DNA of 64,000 nucleotides from Notamacropus eugenii. Taxonomy: Eukaryota > Chordata > Mammalia > Diprotodontia > Macropodidae. Of the stretch, positions 35,045 through 44,803 are shown piece by piece. The notes below the pieces were generated by a model. The model searched no databases and was not told the origin of the DNA. It saw only the letters and a program-made list of their open reading frames with translations. The translations under genes were made by a program, and so were the position numbers. Location of the stretch: NCBI RefSeq assembly GCF_028372415.1, contig NC_092876.1, forward strand, positions 218,785,528-218,849,527, given 5' to 3'. Each line of letters begins with the position of its first letter. The first letter of the stretch is position 1.

Positions 35045-36275
35045 CTCAAGGCTACAGGGTTTCTCTGAACAAAGCCCAGATAGTATGCCAATCGGTAAAG
35101 TTTCTGGGCCATGAACTCACACCCACTTCTCACTCCTTAACCTCTGAAAGCAAAAGGATAATCCTGTCTATCCCTGTTCCAGTCACTAAGAAAGAACGAC
35201 GAGCATTTCTAGGCATGGCTGGGTTTTGCAGACCCTGGATTCCTAATTTTGGCCTTATTGCTAAACCCCTTTATGACTCTACTCAAGGCCTGGATTTAGT
35301 CCCTTTAGAATGGGGTCCCGATCAGGCTAAAGATTTTGAGACTCTGAAAACTAAATTAACCACCACCCCAGCACTAGCTAGCCTATCCAATCTATAAAAA
35401 CCTTTCACTCTGTATGTTGATGAAAGAAGGGGATAGGCTTTGGAAGTTTTGTGCCTATTTGATCCTTGTCTACTTAACATCTTGGCCAGATTTGTCTCCT
35501 CCAGGGTCAGAGCCATCAACTTCCAGATGACAGCCCAGGCTATATACCAACCTCCTACTGAATCCAAGGTCTTCAGCCCACTGGACCTGGTACCACCCAA
35601 GTTCTGAAGTCTGACCCCTTGAACAGGACCCATCGAGGCAGGGACAGCTATATGCCCCTTGCCAGCAGGAAGCAGTGTCAGAAGCTGAGACCTTTGCCCA
35701 TTCCCACAAAAGAATTTGGATCCCATCTGTCTGAGGGGGTAATGATAGGGTATAGACTCTTGGAACCTCCTTGAATCTCCCCACTTAACCTGGCCTTTCA
35801 TACTCAAATTGAATTGATCTCCCCACCTAACCTGACTTTTCATACTCACATCTGTTGCCCTTGGCCTAGCCTGGCCTTCCATTATCTGTTACCTCTGCAT
35901 TACCACACCGGCTTCCCACCCAAACCCTCCTTGGCCTGATATCTCTTGACTGCCTCCAGCTGTTTCCCACCCTGGATTACATCACTAGTTACCCCAAGTC
36001 CCATCAAGATCCTCCTTAGAACCTCCTCCCAGACCACTAGACCACCTCTAGATCTTTCCCACAGACTTTCTGTATATAAATTCCATCTCACCTCCCTGAA
36101 GGCACTCAGGTTTAATCCAGCACAGACTCTGTCTAGCTGAGATTCTATCTGGCCTGCTTGTCAATATGAGCGTTACAAAAGGTAAGGCTTCTTAAGAGTC
36201 AACCCAAGGTGGTGAATCTTTAATAAACTTTGTTTTTCTTTGGCTTAAAAATAAATAAATGAATGAATTAATTAA
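35045..36275 (+). mobile_element. Retroposed endogenous retrovirus (class I) transcript, fossil
   Basis: This is a fragmentary gammaretrovirus-like (class I) copy. Its parts in order are a reverse transcriptase/connection segment (35045 to about 35430, with FLGMAGFCRPWIPNF and EWGPDQAKDFETL), a segment resembling the C-terminal tail of transmembrane Env (about 35440-35610), and an LTR from about 35743 with a TATA box (TATATAAATTCC near 36075). A poly(A) signal (AATAAA at 36222) is followed within 20 bases by an A-rich tail (36247-36275) rather than by U5. With the 16-base flanking repeat, this suggests a reverse-transcribed, polyadenylated viral RNA inserted by L1 enzymes. It is broken, lacks most of the genome, and cannot be functional. 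Confidence 0.75.
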
Positions 36276-36291
36276 TTAAAGTTTTGCCACT
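36276..36291. repeat. Direct repeat flanking retroviral retrocopy, right
   Basis: TTAAAGTTTTGCCACT is identical to 35029-35044. Confidence 0.85.
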
Positions 36292-36544
36292 GATACTGAC
36301 TGTGTAACTCTGCATAAGTAAAATTGACTTATTTGACTTGAAATTCTTTCACAGGCTGTAAAAATCTTAAAAAAAAATTTTTTTTTAATTATGAACTTAA
36401 CAAATATGAAAATCTCAATATACAAAGAACAGAAAAGAGGATTATGTAAAATATGAATGTTATGTAATTTTACGTTTCTAAATAGAAATTACAATAACAA
36501 CAATTTTAAAAAAATAAACAGTTTTGAAAGACTTAAGAACTCTG
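36292..36544. other. AT-rich, old L1-like 3' sequence at right edge
   Basis: Mostly unassigned AT-rich DNA. The last bases (TTGAAAGACTTAAGAACTCT) match the marsupial L1 3' region that resumes after the LTR at 37063. Confidence 0.4.
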
Positions 36545-37062
36545 ATAAAAGAAGGGGAATAGATTTAGTGAAGACTTCTCAGGGATATGGAGTCTTCTCC
36601 CTGGAGTGGAAGAGACCTTAGGCCCAGGTTTCCATTCCTCCAGAGTCAGGTAATTTCCATATAAGGCTATGTAGTGCATTAGGATCAATGATTGGATATG
36701 ACTCACTAACTCGTCAATACCTAATTTGCATGAAATGATGTGAATTTTTCACGGGTTTTGTAACCTCTGGGGAGCAGGAAATTTGAACCGGGTTCCAAAA
36801 GTGATTGGTTAGATTTCGCGCCTAGAATGTAAGACCTTGTTTCTTACGTGAGAATAATGGTCAGCGGTGGGAGGGGGATTTCCATGTCAGGGTCTATATA
36901 AATTGCCATTCTGCTTCTGTAAGGCGCCTCCCAGCTCCAGCTTTACTGGTGAAGGGACCACTGCTTCTCGAGAGAACCAAATAAAGGAGATTTTCTGTTT
37001 TTACTTTGAGATGCCTCTGAGCAGTCAATTTGAGTAAGGGGGCGTTTGTGCTTCCCCCACAC
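36545..37062 (+). mobile_element. Solo LTR inserted in an L1 3' region
   Basis: A retroviral LTR fossil of roughly 520 bases. It has a U3-like left part, a TATA box (GTCTATATAAATTGCC near 36892), a poly(A) signal (CCAAATAAAGGAG near 36980) and a terminal CCCCCACACA at 37062. The sequence on both sides belongs to one L1 3' region, so the LTR inserted into that older element. A 4-5 base TAAA-type duplication is possible, but the left edge is uncertain. No internal retroviral genes remain. Confidence 0.7.
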
Positions 37063-37300
37063 ATAAATGTAATGATCAACCATGATTCCAGAGGACTATT
37101 GTTAAGGAATGCTACCTATCTCCTGACAGAGAGGTGATGGACTAAATATGCAGAATGAGCCCCACATTTTTGGACATGACCAATAAAGGAATTAGTTTTG
37201 CTTGGTTATACATATTTGTTACAGGGGCTTTGTTTTTCATTGAGGGGAGAAGATGGGAAGGAAAATGCTTTATAATTAAAAATTATAAAATTGAAAAAGT
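37063..37300 (+). mobile_element. L1 3' end (continuation)
   Basis: AATGATCAACCATGATTCCA, CTCCTGACAGAGAGGTGATG, TTTTGGACATGACCAATAAA and TTGTTACAGGGGCTTTG match the L1-type 3' end seen at 17.9-18.3 kb. Confidence 0.7.
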
Positions 37301-37555
37301 ACACTTTAAATATAGCACAATAGTAACAAAATTGTGCTGCTTGTCTATGTCCTCTTCTCAACATCTTCCTCCATTCTGCATATTTTATGACTCCTTGTTT
37401 TTAATGTCTCCTCATAAATGTGTCTTTTTTATGTGTAACGCACCTGTTGGTCTACTCTCCTAACTTGAATTCAAAGATGCAAGTTGGATCCCCATAAAGG
37501 AGGCTATTACTTCCAGGTATTAGTATACCCTATAGGTTCAAACTCCTAAAGCTAT
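37301..37555. other. Intergenic, nothing recognised
   Basis: No repeat or gene recognised. Confidence 0.35.
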
Positions 37556-38330
37556 AGCTGTTGCTCATTAACAATCAGCCAATAAGTAAAAGACAGCACA
37601 GACCCCTTTTTTCTGAATTTTTCTTATTTTTGCTTCCAGAGCTAGGCCTAGGGGTTAATTTATGTCTATGCTACTAATCTCTCTGTTTATATTCTCTTTA
37701 CTGCTTATGGAAACTAGCATTTGCTTAGGGTTAGGGTTAGGGTTGCTTTCTTGAGACATGTTGAATTGAGACATGTTACTCCAGAATCTCAGGGACAGCC
37801 TAGGGCCTTGTAAGCTTTAAAGTGCTCCTTCAAGTAGTCTGGTCCAGGGCAAAATCTAATTGCTGCCCCAGTGGCCTGAGGTCTGCAAATTCCTTAACTG
37901 GGTTTGAGTCTACAAAATTATATTGGTATTAGACCACCTCTAGCAGTCAACTGGAAAGATCGATTGCTTCAGAATGGCAGATTTGTAGACTCCCCTTTGA
38001 TCTAAGATATCTGCCCTGGTTATTCCTCTGTAGGCTGGGCTAAATTCTGGAAATGAAATCCTGCTTCATTTCTGGGGTCCAAGTCAAACCACTGCTGCTG
38101 CTGCTACTGGCTCTTGAACTTTCTTCTTTCTCCATGTACCACCTAGGACCTCTTTACCAACATCATTACTCTGTTCAGTTCCTGTTCTCAGACCAACCTG
38201 AATCTCTAACCTATTGGGTATTGGGTGACAAAACTGCCAGTACACACTCTTCCCCATTGCACTGAGTGTATTGTTAATGTATTTTAATGTATTTTTGCAT
38301 AATGGGAAGATCTTTCCCATCCATTCATAG
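37556..38330 (-). mobile_element. L1-type 5' UTR, left part
   Basis: The antisense GC-moderate sequence resembles the 5' UTR of the older L1 at 16.8-17.6 kb (GATTTGTAGACTCCCCTTTG, TCTAAGATATCTGCCCTGGT, TTATTCCTCTGTAGGCTGGG). It contains a (CTG)4 run near 38094-38105 and a telomere-like triplet at 37725. It is interrupted by an LTR and resumes at about 38871. Confidence 0.6.
37725..37744 (+). repeat. (TTAGGG)3 telomere-like repeat
   Basis: Three perfect TTAGGG units followed by TT. The run is too short to prove a telomeric origin. Confidence 0.9.
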
Positions 38331-38870
38331 GCCCATGTGACCTGCTTAAATCACATGGAAGCCTGAATCACATGAAGCCTGAATCACATGAAGCCTGTGA
38401 TAGAAGGAGTTTGACAAATGGGTGGAGCAGGAAGAGGTGGAACAGAAAGAGGCAGAGTTGGAGCAGAGCTGAGAGGAAGTTGGTCAGACTAGTCAGAGCT
38501 GGGAAGGGCAGAGAAAGCAGGCAGCTGGGGCAGCAATTAGTGTGAGTGGGACAGCTTGTTTGTGATTTTTATTTAAGGGAATCTGTTAGTGATTTAAGGG
38601 AACTGGCTTGTGGGAAGCCTACCAGGCAGAAGCCTTGGGGATGGTAGTGCCCCCTGCATTGTTGTTGTGTTTGTTATTGTTATAGATTTCTTGGTTACTA
38701 TGGTGGATTTCTTTGTTGCTATGATGGATTTGGCTTCCTGGTGATTGAATAAATGTTTTGGTTCTGTCTTCCATATGCAGAGTCTGTTGTATTTGGTGAT
38801 TCAGAATTGCGCCAGCATATTCATGGCTGGCTGCTGTAGGTACTGTGAATATCATGTTGGTGCTACCCCG
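38331..38870 (+). mobile_element. Solo LTR inside an L1 5' UTR
   Basis: A retroviral LTR fossil. It starts near TGTGACCTGC (38336), has a purine-rich U3 with GAATCACATGAAGCCT repeated in tandem (38366-38397), a poly(A) signal (GAATAAATG near 38747) and a U5-like right part ending near 38870. No retroviral coding sequence is adjacent. Exact ends and class are uncertain. Confidence 0.6.
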
Positions 38871-39172
38871 ACTCTGAATGGGTCTGGTGGTACCCTAGTA
38901 TGAGTCTAGGACCTCTTCTGGCTCTGGTACACAGTCTTTCCTTGCATGCTGGAATGCTCACATGCAACATACTTGGCCTAACTTGTCCCAAGTGTCCACA
39001 TACCTCCCTCTCTGTCTCCCTACCCTGAGCTGGCCTGGACTAATGATACACTGTGACTTTTTCTGGATTTTTCCCATCAGGATTCAGTCTGGAGCATTTT
39101 CTACATCTGTTTGGAGGAGTTTGTAGAGGGGAGCTTAATGCACTGCTTGCTAGTACTCTTCTATCTTGGTTC
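38871..39172 (-). mobile_element. L1-type 5' UTR, right part with 5' end
   Basis: It ends in CTTCTATCTTGGTTCCTTAG, whose complement is the GGAACCAAGAT start signature of marsupial L1/HAL1 elements, as at 21794. The element therefore begins at about 39172 and runs leftward. Confidence 0.7.
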
Positions 39173-39639
39173 CTTAGAGGTATAATTTCAAATTGGCACT
39201 ATTGTATTTGTGATGGCACAACAGGGTGAGTGTCTGTTCTTCCTATTCTTTGTCTCAGTCAAACTAAAGCAAGGATGTATTTCCATCTACAAAGATCCAA
39301 ACCCCAAATCTCACATCAACATTAATAATGTAGATAAAGGTTAGTGGCTACCAGATTTTCTTTTATATAAAAGGGGAATAAAATGATAGCAATTTAAGGA
39401 ACAATGCAGGGAACAGTTTGCAATGAGGTTTACAATTTGGCTAGGGAGAATCTAGTGGCTTAAATTGATAGCTACGAGGGTAAAATCAGCCTCTCTTGCC
39501 TTTAGATTCACGTTAGAGCATACTTCATGGCCTGGGAAAATGGAGACTTTGAATAATTGAAGATTGCAAGAGGACAGAGATATGATTTCGATGGATGGTG
39601 CATAAGGCAAGATGGAAGAAAAAGATGTTGTGGTCCAAC
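39173..39639. other. Intergenic, nothing recognised
   Basis: No recognised repeat or gene. Confidence 0.35.
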
Positions 39640-39770
39640 AGAGGACTGAGTTATGGATTAGGCTCCTTGAAGGCAAGTAATTAAATCTTATGCTTCTTTG
39701 TATCTATTTCATCTAACAAGGTGCCCTGTAGATAGTAGGCGTTCAATAAATGTTTGCTGTTGATGATGAT
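39640..39770 (+). mobile_element. L2 3' end
   Basis: GCTCCTTGAAGGCAAGTAAT, AAGGTGCCCTGTAGATAGTA and GGCGTTCAATAAATGTTTGC identify the L2 terminus. Confidence 0.8.
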
Positions 39771-40144
39771 GTCTTAAAAAAAAACAAGTAGAGGATGAAG
39801 ACATAGCTTCCCACATTCTGACTCTTAGTTGCAGAAGAAAACATTCCCTTACCTCGTGTTTATACTAGACATTACCTCTGGTAATATCCATGCTGGACAG
39901 GGTTCCCACACTCTGTCAAACTGTAAGATCTGCTACAACTGAGTTTATGGACTTTGAATAGAAGGTACAACTACTTGGGATGAGTGACATTGTTTAGGAA
40001 CATGGTAGAATCACTTCTCATAGCAGGTAATGGGAGCATTCTATTAGAAGAGGAGGGTTGAGGAGAAGGTACTTAAGGAACTTTCGTAAAATAAACTCCC
40101 AGAAAGAGAGAAATTATTAGTGGAAATGTTGGAGAAATAGTATA
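39771..40144. other. Intergenic, nothing recognised
   Basis: No recognised repeat or gene. Confidence 0.35.
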
Positions 40145-40590
40145 GCAAGGGAACGAATCAATGAATCAACAAGCCTTTGTTAAACATGTACTATGTGACA
40201 ACACTAGGGAAAGAGAAAGGAAACACAACCTGTTGTCAAAGAGTTTACCATTAATCAGAGTAGACAACATAAGTATATACAAATATATAAATAAGTAATG
40301 GAGGGGGGCAGGGCATCATATGAGAAAAGGCTTCCCGTAGAAGGTGAGTTTTGAGCTGCGTTTTGAAGGAAACAAAAGCTTCTCAGAGGCCAGGTGAGGA
40401 GGGAACATATTCCAGACACTGCAAATGCATGGAGATGGGAAATGGGACGTCTTGTACAATAAACAGCAAGAAGATCAGCCTGGATAGATTATGCATTGTA
40501 GGAAACAGTTTATAACAATGTTAGAAAATAGGTTGAGGCCAGGTTTTCAAAGTTTTTAAAAGCTTAAAAAAATTATTCTTTAAAAAATGC
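40145..40590 (-). mobile_element. L2 3' part, antisense
   Basis: CTTTGTTAAACATGTACTAT, AAAAGGCTTCCCGTAGAAGG, TATTCCAGACACTGCAAATG and TGAGGCCAGGTTTTCAAAG follow the antisense L2 order seen at 12.5 kb. Confidence 0.8.
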
Positions 40591-40854
40591 GAATCAGACT
40601 CTTTTTTCCCCCAGTAACTCTTCCTAGAATATATTTGCTTATTCTTTGGTTTTCACCATATTATATTTCCAGATGACCAATATGAAAGACATTTTAATGG
40701 CAACTCTAAAATTAATAATTGCTGGAACAATATTCAGAGAAATCTATGATAGTAAGAACAATGGTGAGATAGCCAAAATAAGCCAATGAGATAGAGAAAG
40801 CTGTAATAAATAGGACAGTAAATAGGAAAAAATAACTGGGGCTCCAAAATTGAG

Positions 40855-41110
40855 GAGTAAAGCAGGTAGATCATTTAGTGGATAGAGTACTGGGTCCTGT
40901 ATCAGGAAGATCTGAGTTCAAATATGATTTCAGACACTTACCTGTGTGACCCTGGGCAAGTCACTTAACATCTGCCTTCCTCAGTTTTCCCAACTGTAAA
41001 ATGGGGATAATAACCTCCCAGGGTTGTATTGAGGATCAAGTTCAATATTGGTTCATTGTTTTGTAGCCTTTAAGGCACAGAATAAATACTAGCTGTTGTT
41101 ATTACTGTTA
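40855..41110 (+). mobile_element. CORE/MIR-type SINE
   Basis: TTTAGTGGATAGAGTACTGG, a B-box-like GAGTTCAAATATGA, GTGTGACCCTGGGCAAGTCA, CCCAACTGTAAAATGGGGAT and AGGGTTGTATTGAGGATCAA are in sense order. Confidence 0.9.
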
Positions 41111-41189
41111 TGATTTCTCTAGTAATCAGATTGAGATGATATCTGCATACTTTACCTTAAGTGTATTGTGAGAATACAGGATAATATCT

Positions 41190-41345
41190 CTCATCAACAT
41201 ACTGCTTTATGACTCGAAAATCACTTTCCTCACAGTGACTCTGTGAAGTAGGTATTGCATTATAATTGTTATTTTACAGATGAGGAAACTAAAGCTAATG
41301 TTAAATGACTTATTTGGTTCATAATCACATCGCCAGTAAGTATCC
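41190..41345 (-). mobile_element. MIR-type SINE fragment, antisense
   Basis: ATTTTACAGATGAGGAAACT and neighbouring core sequence in antisense order. Confidence 0.7.
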
Positions 41346-41364
41346 CAGTCAGGACTCTTTGGTG

Positions 41365-41635
41365 GAAGAACAATAAAAATGAGAGTGCTGAGCCAGGAGT
41401 CAATAAGACCTGTGTTCAAATCTGAACTCAGACATTTAGTAGCTGTGTGACCCTGGGCAAGTCATTTAACCTGCATTTGTCTCAGTTTCTTATCTGTAAA
41501 ATGGAGATAATAATTTGCTTTTACATCCCAGGGTTGTTGTGAGGATCAAACGAAATAACAATTGTAAAGAGTTAGCACAGTACCTGGCACAGAGTAAACA
41601 CTATATAAATATCAGCTATTATTATTATCATCTAC
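41365..41635 (+). mobile_element. CORE/MIR-type SINE with (TTA)n tail
   Basis: GTGTTCAAATCTGAACTCAG, GTGTGACCCTGGGCAAGTCA, CTTATCTGTAAAATGGAGAT, AGCACAGTACCTGGCACAGA and a TATTATTATTAT tail. Confidence 0.9.
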
Positions 41636-41714
41636 GGTAAGCACTTTGCCACTTTGAAAGCACCATATAAAGTCTTATTCATTCATATTCTAATAATTTG
41701 GAATTTCAATTATT

Positions 41715-42434
41715 TTAACAATTCAACATTTTGGCAAATATTTACTAAGTGCCTATTACATGCAAGTTACTCTTGTAGTGGTTAAAGACAAGGACAAAAA
41801 CCAAAATAATCAATGCCTTCTACTGAGAGATACATCTATCAGTTAATCAACCAGTATTGATTAAGTACCTACTACTATGTATCAGGCACTGTGCTGGGCA
41901 CTGAAGATATAAGTACAAAGAATGAAACAATCCCCACTCACAATCAACTTATGTTCTAATGAGAGAGACAACTACATATAAACATATGCATAGCATAAAT
42001 ACAAAATTAATTAGTACAAATACATGGTTTCTGAGCTGCAACTTAAAGGAAAAGAGTGAGGCAGATGTAAGAAAGAAGTGTATTCCAGGAATGGGGACTG
42101 CCAGTACCTGGAGTGTCACATGTGAAGAACAAAGAGAAAGCCAGTTTGGCTGAACTGAAGAATGCACAAGGCAAGTAATGACAAATGAAGCTGGAAAGAT
42201 TGGTTGGGGTCAGCTTGTACACAGTTTTAAAAGCTAAACAGAGAAATTTATATTTTTATCTTAAAGGAAATCACAAGATTTGGTTGAGTAGGGGAGTCAC
42301 AAACTCAGATCTCCAGGAAAATTACTCCAGCAGAGTACTGGAGTGTTGAGAGACTGACAGAGGGAAGACCAATCGTGAAGCTGTGGCAATAATCCAGGCA
42401 AAGGGTGAAGAGGGTCTGAACTAAGAGAGGAGCT
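41715..42434 (-). mobile_element. L2, antisense, left part
   Basis: It has AAGTGCCTATTACATGCAAG, CAGGCACTGTGCTGGGCACT, GTATTCCAGGAATGGGGACT, TACACAGTTTTAAAAGCTAA and GTGGCAATAATCCAGGCAAA, in antisense L2 order. It appears to contain overlapping 3'-terminal copies near 41.7 and 41.85 kb. The element continues at 42723 after an opposing L2 end. Confidence 0.8.
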
Positions 42435-42722
42435 CTGTGGCTTCCTTTAAGTCCCCACTAAAACCTGACTTTCTGTAGGAAGCTTTCCTTAACCCATCTT
42501 AATTCCAGTACTTTCCCTCTATTAATGACTTCCTATTTATCTAGTATTTAGCTTGCTTTTTATATATTTGTTGGTATATTGCCTCCCTCGTTAGATTTTA
42601 AGTTCCTTGAGGGCAGGGCCTGTATTTTGCCTCATTTTTTATCCTTAGTGCTTAGCATAGAGCCTGGCATACATAGTAGGAACTTAATGTTTCATCGATC
42701 GACTAACTGATAGATGTGTGAG
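42435..42722 (+). mobile_element. L2 3' end, sense, nested
   Basis: CTTCCTTTAAGTCCCCACTA, CTGTAGGAAGCTTTCCTTAA, TTAAGTTCCTTGAGGGCAGG and AGAGCCTGGCATACATAGTA form an L2 3' end on the opposite strand to its surroundings. The flanking antisense L2 is colinear across it, so it inserted into an existing L2. Confidence 0.75.
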
Positions 42723-43690
42723 TGGAGAGAAGAGATTAGAGAGATTGTGAAAGTATGTAATCTAGAAATGGAAAGATTTGGCCTCTGATTGGATATGTGG
42801 GGCAAGGGAGAGTGAGGAGTCAAGAACTGTGCTGAAATTACTGACCTGAAACACTGGAAGGATGATGGTGCCTTCCACAGCAATAGAAAATAGAAGAGGA
42901 AAGAATTTAGGGGGAAAGGTGATGAGTTAAATTTTGGACATACTGAATTTAAGATGTTCCTCTGGATACATAGATCTAGAAGTCTTTTGTATAGAGATAA
43001 TGGTAAAATTCATGAGAGGTGATAAGATTACTGTGGGAATATAGATGGAGGACAAATGAGGACACCCAGAGAGAACCGTGGGAAATACCCAGTTAGGGGG
43101 CATGATCCGGATGATGGGAAAGCAAAAGAGACTGAGAAGGAACAATTAAAAAGGCCGAAGATGAACTGAAAGATAGCAGTAGAGGAGAGAGTATACTGGA
43201 GGAAAGGGTGGTTAACAGTGGGGGGCCATTTCCAGCGGTCCTGATCTCTACCTTGCTACTGGACCCAGACGGCTTGGAAGCAGACAGTGAGGCTGGTGAC
43301 TTTGCACAGCCCTCCCTCACTTAAATTCAATTCACCTGCCAGTCTTGGCATCTCTTTTCTGATATAATGATACTCTTTGGTCCTCTAGGGACAAATGAAT
43401 GAATGGAACAGTTAATAGTGTCAAATATAGCAAAGGGTTAAAAGTGAGAAAGACCCTCAAATCTGGCAATTAAGAGATCACTCAATTTTGAAAAGAGGGA
43501 AAGGAGTGGTCAAAGGAGAGCAAAAAATAGGTTGAGGACAAATGAGTCACAGGAAGGGATGGCACGATGAAAGGTTGGAGTGGGAAAGTGAATGTCAGGA
43601 TTTTTGAACGAAGGAGAGAGATACTGTATCAAAAACTTTATACAAAGAGAATTACTGTAATGAGAGGGAATCGGTTCTAGTGGTCAGAAT
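42723..43690 (-). mobile_element. L2, antisense, right part, decayed ORF2
   Basis: GATTGGATATGTGGGGCAAG, GTGAGGAGTCAAGAACTGTG, GGATGATGGTGCCTTCCACA, TGAGTTAAATTTTGGACATA and GGGGGCATGATCCGGATGAT follow antisense L2 ORF2. The last 250 bases are less certain. Confidence 0.75.
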
Positions 43691-43724
43691 GCTGATCAGG
43701 AGACCCGATGGAGTCTTGGTGTCT

Positions 43725-44010
43725 ACGCTGAGTGCCAAGCACTGTGCTGGGGATTAAGCACTACAGACACAAAAAAGGAGCAAATCATGCCAACAAAGAT
43801 ATACATAGAAAAATACAAACAGCCTAAATAGTGAATAATTAAGAGGGAAAGCCCTAGATGATTAAGCGCCTGCTGCCTGCTGCGTGCAAAGCCTTCTGGA
43901 CCCGAGAGGCAAAAGCCAGTCCCTGCCCTTGGAGGCGCAGAGCCAACATGCCCACAAGTACCCGACAACCTTGTCCGGGGCAAATAGGGGATAAGTGACA
44001 GACGAAAGCC
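43725..44010 (-). mobile_element. L2 3'-terminal fragments, antisense
   Basis: GCCAAGCACTGTGCTGGGGA with following sequence, and again GATTAAGCGCCTGCTGCCTG with CAGTCCCTGCCCTTGGAGGC, are two antisense L2 termini close together, at the edge of the CpG island. Confidence 0.7.
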
Positions 44011-44556
44011 CTGGAATTAGGAGCCCTCTCTGACCACGGCAAGCCACTCAACGCTCCAATCTTCATTCCTTCATCTGGGGCACCGGCATGATCGCTCACA
44101 CCTCTCCCACGGTGGCGGCTCTTTCGAGGATCGCTTGAAACACTTTAAATCCGTGGCTTCTAAAACCGTTACACAAACCCACGCTGGTTCTGGATGATTT
44201 CCAGACGGCCTTTAAGGGCGCTTCCAGAGCTAAGTCCTACCACCGAACTGCGGCAGAGGAGAGGGAATGGCCACCTGGCAAGGCAGCACCTGTCATCGGG
44301 CCACAGAGCGGAGGGAAGCGGGGCAGAAGAGGCGAAGGGAGCCGCGGGCCGGGGAAAGCGAGATGCGCGGCTGCGGATGTTCAGCAAAGGCCTGCAGGCC
44401 TACGCGGCCCAGCTTCCACAGACCCCGGCGATTCCCAGCCTTCTCAGCGGGGCAGCCGCGCCCGCCCCGGCTCCCTGGGCCCGAGCACCACCCCGCGGGC
44501 TGGGCGCTCCTCCTCCCCACGCACCCCACGTTCCATCCCCACCAGGAAACACACGA

Positions 44557-44568
44557 GTCTCGCGAGAC
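44557..44568. promoter_or_regulatory. GTCTCGCGAGAC palindrome (BANP-type site)
   Basis: A perfect 12-base palindrome containing TCTCGCGAGA, the methylation-sensitive element bound by BANP and found in CpG-island promoters of housekeeping genes. It lies about 100 bases upstream of the likely transcription start. Binding here is inferred from the motif only. Confidence 0.7.
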
Positions 44569-44609
44569 GCGGGCGAGCGGGCGAACGTCGCGCAGGGCTC
44601 AGAAAGGAA

Positions 44610-44626
44610 GGGGCGGGGCACGTGAC
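44610..44626 (+). promoter_or_regulatory. GC box overlapping CACGTGAC E-box
   Basis: GGGGCGGGGC runs directly into CACGTGAC, a Sp/KLF-type box overlapping a USF/MITF-type E-box, next to the inferred start region. Confidence 0.6.
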
Positions 44627-44649
44627 GGGGGCGATTTGCCTTTGCGCTG

Positions 44650-44803
44650 GAGCTGGGAGAGGGGCGAGCGCCATTGTGCCTGGTGCAAGCCGTTTTTTTC
44701 GCGGGAGGAGGAAGGGTACGGGAGAGCCGGACGCTACGAGGAGGCGAAGGAGAAGCGCCCGGCCTAGTGTGTGTCCGGGGACAGAGGGTTATGCGCGTCG
44801 GAG
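44650..44803 (+). other. MARCHF7: MARCHF7 non-coding exon 1 (5' UTR)
   Basis: The right edge is set by a near-consensus donor, GAG|GTAAGCC, at 44803/44804. The left edge is approximate. The exon is GC-rich and contains one ATG, at 44791, which begins a short upstream ORF rather than the protein. Assigning this exon to MARCHF7 rests on position, strand and the absence of any other gene between it and the coding exon. Confidence 0.7.

Noticed and set aside
35322-35882. 186-codon antisense open frame
   Set aside because: It is antisense to the retroviral retrocopy and its LTR and is a shadow of it.
1-44000. Search for exons of genes expected upstream of MARCHF7 in mammals (such as BAZ2B)
   Set aside because: No sequence resembling such exons was recognised. 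Everything identifiable in this part is repeats or unassigned DNA, which fits intergenic spacing.
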